Part shown: piece after piece, positions 55,288 through 64,000 of the stretch
How positions within the stretch are numbered: the stretch's first letter is position 1
How the letters are laid out: each line of letters opens with the position of its first letter
Assembly: GCA_013368375.1 (NCBI GenBank)
Contig: JAACJP010000063.1
Location: 62,001 to 126,000 of the forward strand
Direction of reading: 5' to 3'
Length of the DNA stretch: 64,000 nt
Source of the DNA: Tricholomella constricta
Taxonomy: Eukaryota; Basidiomycota; Agaricomycetes; Agaricales; Lyophyllaceae
Made by a program: the position numbers and the translations under genes
Notes under the pieces: generated by a model
The model's input: the letters and a program-made list of their open reading frames with translations, nothing else
The model's database searches: none
What the model was told of the DNA's origin: nothing

Positions 55288-57916
55288 ATGCTAATAGCAG
55301 ACTATGTTATTGTCGGTGCCGGCCTCGCTGGGATACCGCTTGCAGTGCGGCTCTCCGAGAATCCAAATGTGACGGTGACCGTCCTGGAGGCAGGCGGAGA
55401 CAAGTTCCACGACGTCAACCTCGATACACCTGGTAAGCACGCACGTTCGACCGACCATCTTCGTCTTTCTTGTCTAATCTGGGAGAACAGCGTACATCCT
55501 TAACAACCTTGGTGACCCCAATAAGGACTGGTCGTTCTTCAGCGCGCCCCAGGCGCATCTCGGTGGACGGTCGCTATATCTCCCGAGGTGGGTATCATAA
55601 CAAATCGCCGGTTGAGTTATCTTTAGTAAAACTCTGTCGTAGGGGTAAAGGAATCGGTGGCAGTAGCTTAGTACGTCATTCGCACCATTCGCATTGAATT
55701 GTCGCTCATTGAAGTTTGATAGCTACATTATATGGAAGTTAATCGGTGGGTTGCCATCGTTCGGCTGTATCTTACCCATCACTAAGTTCTTTTGATTCTC
55801 AGAGCATCGGTGGTCGAGTATAATGGTACAGAGAGTCCTTCATAAACGCTATCCTCCTTAGCTTAATCTTTTTTTCAACAGCGCTGGGGCAGCTGGTGTC
55901 TCCAGATTGGAGCTGGAATAACCTTCTGTCATACTTCCGGAAGGTCAGACTGCGCGATGGAATGCTACCCGATCTACGCTAACTCCGCTCTAGTCCGAAA
56001 CGTTCACTTACAGCAAACAAGAGGTGCAAGAGTATGGGTTCCAATTTGACAAACTCTATCAGGGCACGAAAGGACCTGTACAGAGAACTATACCCCGCTG
56101 GATAGACCAGATCGCACAGCCTTGGATCAAGACCCTTAAACTCATGGGTATCCAATACGATGCAGACGCGGTATTTCTATCTTTCCGCATTCCCTTTCTT
56201 GTTCCAACTGTCCTGATTTTCTGTTTCTGTGATAAGAACGATGGGGGCTTGACGGGCGCGTGGCTCAGCACCCATACCATTGATCGCCATTCAGTCCGAA
56301 GTTCAGCAGCTTCGGCAAGTGTTCTTCACTTCCGCCTCTTGGGCCCGAGTCTGACATATATACGTTCGCGCGACAGGCGTATTATGAGCCCAACCAATCG
56401 CGAGCTAACCTCAAAGTCATTACCGGCGCTCACGCAGCAAGGGTCCTGACGTCGACGACGAAGGGGACTGATGCTGTTGTCGCGACTGGCGTGGAATTTT
56501 TGAAGGACGGCACACAACAGACGATACAGGCAAACAAGGAAGTCATCTTGTGCGCTGGTAGTTACCAGACGCCTCAGCTACTGGAATTATCGGGTGGGTA
56601 TATATATACCTTGATCGATATTGCTTGAATAACACTGAAGCTGCTACCTAGGCATTGGAGATCCGGACGTTTTGAGCAAGTTTGACATTCCGGTCGTCGT
56701 CGATTTGCCGGGAGTGGGCAAAAACCTTCGTATGTGCTTCTACCCTCGATATTGATCATTTCTGACGTGCGAATTTCAGAGGTCAGTAGCGTCTTCATCG
56801 TCATCTATATTGACGTGACCAACGATTACACAGGAACACGTCACTGTCCCGTATACCGCGAAACTCACCCCAGGGCATACAACATGGGAGAACTTGACGG
56901 ACCCCAGCTTCGCTAAGGAGCAGGAGGACTTATAGTGAGTTGCATATGGCAGCGTGGTAATGACCTTTGAAACTGACTCCCTCGACCCCGGTATCGCAGC
57001 AAGACCGCGGGCGGGGGGATGCTCTCCACCGTTCCCTCCACTTTTGCGTTCCTGCCTTTCAAAGATTTCGACCAGGACGGGACAATTGCGCGTTCGATCA
57101 ACAGCCTAACGCTCCCTAACACGACATCGATTGCCGTCCAGAAGCAGTGGGTCCACGAGGCCGGAGTGGCCTTCCTCGAGTACGTCGAGCGAGTCCCGCA
57201 CCATCACTCAACAAGCGCTAACTTTCCATGGGCGGGGTAAGGCTCAACGCCTTCGATCGGTTCATACCCGGTTTAACAGTGACGAAGCCCGAACCAAACA
57301 CAAACTACATGTCTACCTTCGTCATCCTCCTCCACCCCTTCAGCCGCGGCTCCGTGCACATCGCCTCCAGAGACCCGACCGCCCCACCCAACATCGACGT
57401 CAACATGCTAGAGCACGACACTGACATCGCGATCCTCGTGAGGGGGTACCGCATCGTCCGGGAACTCGCCCGTGCGGGGCCGCTTAAGGACCATATTGCC
57501 AGTGAGGTGTCGCCCGGCGAGCAGGTCCAGACGGACGAGGAGCTCGCAGAGTATATCCGGAAGACGGCGGGGACCACGTACCACCCTGTTGCGACCGTTA
57601 GCATGCTTCCGCGTAACCTCGGAGGGTGTGTCGATGCGGAGCTCAAGGTCTATGGAACGGCGAATCTGCGGGTGGTGAGTGGCGCATTCTTGTTTTCTTG
57701 TTTTAAAGGTTTTCGGAACTTACTTGCTTCCATGGACGGACGGACACAGGTGGACGCTTCCATTTTTCCTTTCCAAATGTCTGGCCACCCCCAGGCTACG
57801 CTATACGCCGTCGTCGAGAAGGTAAGCGCGGAACTATAAGGATGGGCTGGCCATGCTTAAAATTGTCTTCGTTCTTTCAGATCGCGGATGTTATCAAGTC
57901 GGAGAATCGGAAATAA
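55288..57916 (+). CDS. GMC family FAD-dependent oxidoreductase
   Basis: Glucose-methanol-choline family flavoenzymes oxidise alcohols (aryl alcohols, sugars, methanol) and reduce O2 to H2O2 or another acceptor. ATG at 55288 begins [19 protein letters not shown], the Rossmann FAD-binding motif, followed by VLEAGGD. Then come [19 protein letters not shown], the GKGIGGSS signature (near 55645), [38 protein letters not shown] (GMC signature 2) and LPGVGKNL. The C-terminal domain is [20 protein letters not shown]. The catalytic His is in [11 protein letters not shown] (near 57585), with a second His in [19 protein letters not shown]. About 12 exons with short introns, some very small, are needed. 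No signal peptide precedes the FAD motif, so an intracellular enzyme is more likely than a secreted aryl-alcohol oxidase, unless an upstream exon was missed. No disabling change was seen. Confidence 0.85.
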
Positions 57917-58045
57917 TCCGCAACAGATACCATATGTTTATTCATTACTAATAATATCATTGCTACCCGCTACTCATACGTCATGGTGTACCACCGGCGT
58001 CGTCATTCGTCATTGCGCGACTACTCGACTTTACCACAAACCACC

Positions 58046-58472
58046 ATGGACTTTCTCAAAGGCAACGAAAACAAGCAAACTACCGCTTCCGAGAGCGGCA
58101 GTGGTTCCGAAGGCGGCAGTGGCGGTATTATGGACAAAATGAGCAGTGCCATGGGTGGTGGGCAGGCGGGGGAGAAAAATGAAGGTCGCTTTCCTCTCTC
58201 TTTCGATAACCTCCTAAACGTCTGTGCTCACCATCTGTTCCAGATTATCTTGACAAAGGTACGTTACAAGGGGACCCTCGCGAATCAGTCGAGCTGAGTG
58301 CCCCTACCACATGGTAGCCGTCGACTTTGTGCAACAGCGTATGGGTGGAGGGCAGCAGTCGGACGAGAATGCGGTCGAGCAAGCCAAGGACGAGACAATC
58401 TCGGACACGATTCGTGCCAAATATAAGAGTGCGACTGGGAAGGAGTTTCCCATCGCAGACAAGCCTAAATAG
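58046..58472 (+). CDS. Small glycine/serine-rich conserved fungal protein
   Basis: Three exons encode about 100 residues: MDFLKGNENKQTTASESGSG, a Gly-rich stretch (SGGIMDKMSSAMGGGQAGEK), DYLDK, then VDFVQQRMGGG and the conserved end KDETISDTIRAKYKSATGKE/FPIADKPK. Introns are about 60 bases. The pattern of a short disordered Gly/Gln-rich head and a helical tail ending in GKxFPIADK recurs in small fungal proteins of unknown, probably stress-related, role. The stress role is from memory and uncertain. The gene lies 130 bases downstream of the oxidoreductase on the same strand. Confidence 0.6.
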
Positions 58473-58966
58473 GAGAGGGATTTCAGCGATACATACATGC
58501 ATATGAATACTCAAAGTAAATACACGATGATTCTTGATGATTTGCCTACAAAACCATTGTAGGGACGTTGATCCTGTCTCAATCAAATTGCAACCACCTC
58601 CGCGATCGTAGGGTCAAACGAGCATAATTATAAATCACTGACGCGACCCACCTTCGACCGACAACCTGGTGAGATTCAGCGAGCATGACTATACATCACT
58701 GACGCAGCGCACCCTCCATCCAGCTTACTGAGTGGCATACGGGTCTGAAGCAGAGTTGAAGAGTCGCGGCGCGAAGTAGGGATGCATTTTCGAAGTCCCA
58801 GGCTGTTGGGATAGCCTGACAGGGATAGCCACAGAGCAGGTGTCTGCTCGTAACGAGGGTTCCTGATCCTGCGAGGTATAAAAGGAATTTGGCGTGAGAA
58901 TGCGGCTGAGGGATTTACCTCTAAGTTATAAGAGCACTGAGATGGGGACGCTTGAGTCGTATTCTT

Positions 58967-60356
58967 ATGAAGGCGTTCCTTCGTCGCCTAGTATTCCAAA
59001 GCCATCGTCCGAAAGGGCGGTCCTCTCCTCGTCTCCCTCCCGAGCTGATCACCGAGATCATAGCGCAGCTCGGGGACTTCAATTATCCCGCGCATCATAG
59101 GCCTACTGCTTATAATTATCCCGTACAGCAGTTCCGCACGCTCACATCGCTTGCCCTCGTCTCCTCTGCCTTCCGAGATCCAGCCCAGGCCGCACTCTTT
59201 CGTGCCATCTACATCGACATGTCCATATCCCATCGCTCCCGAAACAAGGCGCTTCTCAGGGCTCTGAGGTCCAGCCCGGGCCTCCGCAATTTCGTCGAGC
59301 ATTTTTACCTTTCCATTCGCTCAGATTCAATTGATCAAGGCTTGGGGGCGTTCCCTACGCTAATGCGTGTGCGCGCATTGAGACTCTTAACCACGCCCTC
59401 ACGGTGCCCGATTCAATGGATGGCGCTGCCCAAGGCGTTGCAGCGCGACCTTATTCTGATAATCCAGTGGCCATCGATCTGTGAAATGTATATCAACGAT
59501 GTTCAAAACTTCCCTGCAGGCGTTGTAGCCGCATGCTCTCGACTCACGACGCTTCGGTTGTCGGGCATCGAAAGGTATGATGCAAATGCGACACCGGCCG
59601 GATTCGCGTCTGAGCCGCCCTCCACACGCAGTCCGGTCCAAGGATGCTTGGAAACCCTCGAAGTGCGGCGCACTCTGGTGATCGACAGTCTCATTTGCGC
59701 CTTAGGCGACTCTTCTTCGGTACTGTCCCTTCGGCGCCTCCGTAAATTCGGCACAGACATCTGGTCCAGGTGCCAGGCCAAACAATGTCTTGCAGTGCTG
59801 GAAATCGCGGGCGATAGCATCGAAGAGCTTGAGCTTCACTTTCATTACGGTGCGTTCCTGACTACCTTACCCCCCTTGCATTCAATTCCATAATTCAGTG
59901 ACCGACGCACTTTCTACACCCACAGAGGTTCTCCTGCCCCTGAAGCTTGATAAGCTCCATAATATGCGCTACTTGACTCTTGATGCGTACGCGTTTGAAC
60001 AGCTCCCGGCCGTCCTCCAGTCGGTCCCGTCCCGTAACTGCCTCGAGGAGGTCCGCATCTGCATGCGACTGGTAATGTGGCGTTCTAGGGAGTGGTACGC
60101 GGCGGCGTGGTACCGGATGGATGAGCTGTTGTCGCGCGAACGGCACGCGCAACGGTTGTCACGGGTGACGGTGTTTACAAGCGAACTGAATGTGGATGAG
60201 AGTGTTCGCAGATATTTTGCCGAGGCCATGCCACGATTGAGCGCAACGGGATGCCTTTTCGTGGAGCAATTGTGGGACACTTGCAGCATAAGAATGTCGG
60301 AGTGGAAATGGTTGGTGACTGGGGCAAAATGGTCGCAAAGCTCGTCTGGCTGGTAA
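58967..60356 (+). CDS. F-box-like protein
   Basis: F-box proteins of this type are substrate receptors of SCF ubiquitin ligases. The first ATG in frame is at 58967 (MKAFLRRLVF). SPRLPPELITEIIAQL is the F-box-like start, followed by LTSLALVSSAFRDPAQAALFR, the usual second half in Agaricomycete F-box families. The remaining part is leucine-rich and LRR-like (SRLTTLRLSGIERYD, LETLEVRRTLVIDSL, SIEELELHFHY). A GT-AG intron of about 58 bases near 59849-59900 joins exon 2 in frame (VTDALSTPTEVLLPLKLD), which ends at 60356. The length of about 440 residues is normal. Large, fast-evolving families of such genes are typical of these fungi. Confidence 0.75.
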
Positions 60357-60639
60357 AACTCTACCGACACAGTGCTGATCCTCATACCAACGCTGTTGCT
60401 GCCATTCACCTGCGCTCGAAATTACTGATGTTTTTCTGGAATATACGATCAGGAGGCTCTGGTTCATCTTGAGCACAGCGGCGTCGCACTATGCTGCTTT
60501 TAATTGTGACCAGAGGGCACGAGACTGGCCGATCCCTGCAATACAAAAGTCGCGAAATTCATGATAAGCAAAGGTATTTTGTCCCTGCAATCCAACGTGC
60601 CATGATCAAGGCATGTTCTTTCATCGTTGAAGAAGCCCG

Positions 60640-60905
60640 AACCTCCTCCACGTCTCCCACTGGAGCTTATCAGCGACATGATCATCCAGCTCCACTGCTC
60701 GAACACCGCACAACGGAGCCAGACACTCAGGAAATGTGTCTTCCGAGTTTCTTCTGTCTCCGGTGACCGGTAGCCATGTGAGTCCAAATTGACGCTTCGT
60801 AGAACAATGCGGTCCAGCCCCAGCCTTCGCAGCTTCATTGAATACCTGCAACTGGCGACTGACCTGGCGTCACTGGATATATCCCTCCAATGGCTCGAAG
60901 CGCCG
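60640..60905 (+). pseudogene. F-box gene fragment
   Basis: Near 60643-60690 one frame reads PPRLPLELISDMIIQL, matching the F-box start of the neighbouring gene (PRLPPELITEIIAQL). Near 60790-60870 another frame reads RTMRSSPSLRSFIEYLQL, matching LRALRSSPGLRNFVEHFYL. Frames differ and stops intervene, so this is a broken relative of the gene at 58967-60356. Confidence 0.65.
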
Positions 60906-62309
60906 GTGCCGGGGCAGGACCTGCCCGCCGACCCCCCCGTCCCCAAATTGCGCTCTCAACACAGGGCCGAGCATCGAGGCGTACCACAACATCAAACTAG
61001 AGAGAGTTACCCAGGACATCGCATGTGGCGAGTAGACAGGTCGTGGAACGCGTTGCCAAAGTTGAGAGAGATGGCGGCCGCGAGATCTGCGAGGAGACGG
61101 AAGATGAGAGAGACGACGTTGGGACCCAAGGCGGTGAACAGGGAGAAAGGGGCGACAGAACTCACCGCCTTTAGCAGCCTTGAGCCCCATTAAGTCCGGG
61201 CACGTTCAAAATTTACACAACGCATGGGCGACTTCGTTTTCACCGTTCGGTCGCCGGAAAGTACCGCCTTGCATTTCCGTAACCCCATCAATGGCTATTT
61301 TCATAGTGGTGTGAGGGTGAAATGGATACTCACGATGTGATCACCAAAGCCCGAGGCCCAGTTGACCTTGTTGTCGTTATGTCATTTCCATCGTCGGTGC
61401 TGGAGGTTCGGCCTGCAAGATGAGAGCTTCTAGCGTGCGCGTCGCTAGACCGGCGCGAAACTTACTCCGTAATTGCCGTGCGACTGCCGAGCCCTGAGGA
61501 TTAGAACTAGAGGATCGTATTGCGATAGCATCGTAGGAGATCATGGCATCTTACCTTACAAGCTCGGTTTGAACGTTGGAAACGGTGGGAACACGAGGCC
61601 AACACGCCCTCAAAATAACAAAGCCAAAGCGATGGGATTTGCAGGAAACGCCCAAGTCGAGGCGAACAACCCACTGGATGGTGTGTCACACATCTCTGAG
61701 TTGACTGACGCCGGAGGAATCTCAGTGCTCCTGGCACCGCCACTTCATGTGCTCATTGCTCGGGAGCAGCAAGTCGCATTTCCAATTAATCTGCCATTCT
61801 GTTCGCTTGTGGACTAGTTCTCCCCCTTGTCACTTAGGGCTCCTAGGACGGTAGCAACTATGGCATCCCATATGTTGCTCTGGACCTCTTTATACGTGTC
61901 GTCATGAAGCTCTATCAGAACGCACCTACGATACTCGTTGCTCCTGCTCTTATCGCTCCACCTGCTCCATCATTTGTCTCTAGTCGAGCTTCGCCACTCC
62001 TGCCGAAATCCCTGCACCTCAGTCAGGATGGGACCCTCTCTACCCTGAGCAGCTTCCCGCTTCGAAGATGTCAATCTCCCGCCTCTTGTGGTCAATTCGC
62101 ACCGCAGCAATGTTTGGATTCTCTATCTCAATGCACCCCTTCCGATCTTGCTGCCTCGTTGAGTAATGATGGGATAACCACGGCGTAACCAGTAATGACA
62201 TGCAATTCAACACCGGTATATATTTTGCCACCCTTTCCTCGTCCGATCCTCCGTAGACCCAGTTGACACGCCAGTAGATACGTCCTATTGACTTACCGGC
62301 CTTCACATC
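60906..62309. other. No recognisable gene
   Basis: Short frames on both strands without motifs. It includes the presumed promoter of the aspartokinase gene at its right end. Confidence 0.4.
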
Positions 62310-64000
62310 ATGATGCGCGAATCTCCAGGCGTTCGTCTTGCGCATGCGCGCACGGGTGAAAAAGATGGACTATCCAGCTTCAGTCCGCTTTCGAAAAGGC
62401 CTCCATCGCTCTCGCTCTCGCTCTCCCCTCCAAGATCTGCTCTCTTCTCGAAAGCGCAGGCCTCCGACAGCCCTGACCACGCGAACCACAGTCTCCTCAC
62501 GTCTTCCTCGACCGCAGTCAACAGTCCATCAACATACATTCCGGAAAAGAACCTCGACATCGAAGAAAGCACCCCATCCTTCGTCGTGCTCAAATTCGGA
62601 GGCACATCTGTGGCGAAGCACCTTCCCTCCATCGTCGACACGATAGTCCCGTATGTTCCCAATATCCCCTCCCCGACTCATGCTCCCGCACTGACGCCAG
62701 TGTACCCTCCCCACAGATCCCAACACGTGCCAAACAAGCGCATTCCCATCCTCGTGTGCTCTGCCCAATCCTACACCGTCAAATCCGAGGGGACGACCCA
62801 GCGTCTCCTCGCCGCCATCGACGCAGCCATGCCCTCCTCTTCTGACTCTGATTTCAATGCCGACGTCTCAGTGAACGCGTCATCACCGGACCATGCATTG
62901 GAGACGCCCCCTCCGACCCCGCCGCATGACGGCTCACCCACCTCCCGGTCCGCGTCCACCCCCCTGCCCCCGTTCGACGAAAAGGAAAAAGGGAATCAGA
63001 ATGATAGAGTGAGAGGAGAGCGCACGCGGCCGCCTGCGCCCAAGGACATCGTGGATGGGATCTTTGCGCGCCATTGTGCAGGTGCTAGGAGCGTGGTCAC
63101 GGGAGAAGAGCTCCTCGGACGCTTGCAGGACGATTTGAGAAAGGATTGTGAGCGTGTCGTGGACGTTTTGAAGGCTGTTCAGGTGTGTATTAAGTCCTCG
63201 TGCTGCGACTCAGGGTTTTTCGCGCTTTGAAATGCAATGTCATGCGTATGGCGGCAGTCCACGTTGAGATTGTTTTCTTTTCTTCTTTCTTTTCATTTGT
63301 TTCGGCTTCTACGAAAGCCCTACTTCGCCATCTCGACCTCGCTGACGTGACATTTCCCTTTTCCCTCAGACGCTAGGAGAAATCTCCCCCCGCACGCGGG
63401 ACGCTGTCGTTTCGGTGGGAGAACTGATGGCCTGCCGCACCGTCGTCGCCGCTCTCCAATCCCGTGTAAGTGACCGCTCCCTCTACTCCATTTTTCTTTC
63501 ATCCCTCCGACATCCACAAACTCTTTTCACTAACGACTAACACCGCCTCTCCCCTCAAAATCAGGACATCCCCGCCCGCCTCGTCAATCTCACCAACCTC
63601 AACACGAACCTCGACTCAGCAGCACCTTCCAAGCAACCCCTCGACTCGCTCGCTCCAGCCATCAAAGCCCGCATACTCGAAGGCTTGCGCTCAAGCCCTT
63701 CTAGACCATCGGGGCCAACGCCCGTCTTGGTCGCGACAGGTCTGCCCTCCCTCTTCTCTTCCGTTATTCTTATCTCTTATTCGACTAACGCTCACTCCAG
63801 GGTTCTTCGGCCCCATCCCGGGCTCGTCGTCGTTGCTAGACCACATCGGGCGCGGGTACACGGACGTCTGTGCTGCATTGTGTGCGCGCGCTGTGGGGGC
63901 GCAGGAGCTGCAGATCTGGAAAGAGGTACGTCCGTCCGCTTCTATCATCACGCGGCAGTCGTTCCCGGCGCCGACTGACTTGTTCCCCCCATTGGCAGGT
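62310..64000 (+). CDS. Aspartokinase (aspartate kinase), 5' part, cut by window edge
   Basis: Phosphorylates aspartate, the first step towards threonine, methionine and isoleucine. ATG at 62310 (MMRESPGV). An N-terminal Ser/Pro-rich extension of about 85 residues precedes the catalytic signature FVVLKFGGTSVAK (near 62590). After an intron (about 62651-62716) come KRIPILVCSAQS and GTTQRLLAAIDAAM. A low-complexity insert of about 80 residues (Ser/Pro/Thr-rich, 62830-63050) separates this from KDIVDGIFARHC. Later exons give ISPRTRDAVVSVGELMACR, TNLNTNLDSAAP and FFGPIPGSSSLLDHIGRGYT. CAALCARAVGAQELQIWKE then stops at the GTACGT donor near 63927. The regulatory ACT domains lie beyond the window. 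Confidence 0.9.

Noticed and set aside
1..64000. tRNA or rRNA genes
   Set aside because: I looked for the GGTTCGAATCC-type T-arm with matching acceptor stems and saw none. A covariance-model scan would be decisive.

Overview
This is fungal DNA, most likely from a mushroom-forming basidiomycete (Agaricomycetes). Genes are split by many short GT-AG introns, usually about 45-75 bases. Recognisable proteins include a NACHT receptor of the basidiomycete type, a Hul5-type HECT ubiquitin ligase, a class II DAHP synthase, a GMC oxidoreductase, an F-box protein and an aspartokinase. No tRNA, rRNA, CRISPR array or bacterial-style operon was seen.

Left part, about 1-30 kb: a gene graveyard rich in repeats. 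It holds two copies of an element with Helitron-like 3' ends, an array of palindromic repeats, a LINE fragment and broken pieces of APC2, an MPPED-type phosphoesterase, BEM46-type hydrolases and DAHP synthase. It also holds several uncharacterised genes in partial duplicate copies. The one apparently complete gene is the NACHT receptor (22.7-25.8 kb, minus strand). Its eight-exon model stays in frame and ends in a hexapeptide repeat encoded by an 18-bp minisatellite. Three degenerate stretches related to its C-terminal end lie just downstream.

Middle, about 30-45 kb: ordinary housekeeping genes. An isoprenylcysteine methyltransferase (minus) and DAHP synthase (plus) share a 185-bp divergent promoter region. 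The 3' half of DAHP synthase plus about 1.4 kb of flank is repeated in inverted orientation at 16.3-20.0 kb as a truncated, frameshifted copy. The two arms are about 14 kb apart. A Hul5-type ligase follows, then a small secreted RidA-like gene.

Right part, about 45-64 kb: a cysteine-cluster/coiled-coil gene, one poorly resolved gene (47.7-49.0 kb), about 5 kb of apparently decayed sequence, a GMC oxidoreductase, a small glycine-rich protein gene, an F-box gene with a broken relative, and the first part of an aspartokinase cut by the window edge.

DAHP synthase (aromatic amino acids) and aspartokinase (threonine/methionine) are both biosynthetic, but nothing suggests they form a cluster. The strongest themes are DNA-level segmental duplication with decay, transposon traces, and an NLR-type receptor with a repeat-encoded variable tail. 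Exon limits were derived by eye and may be off by a few bases.
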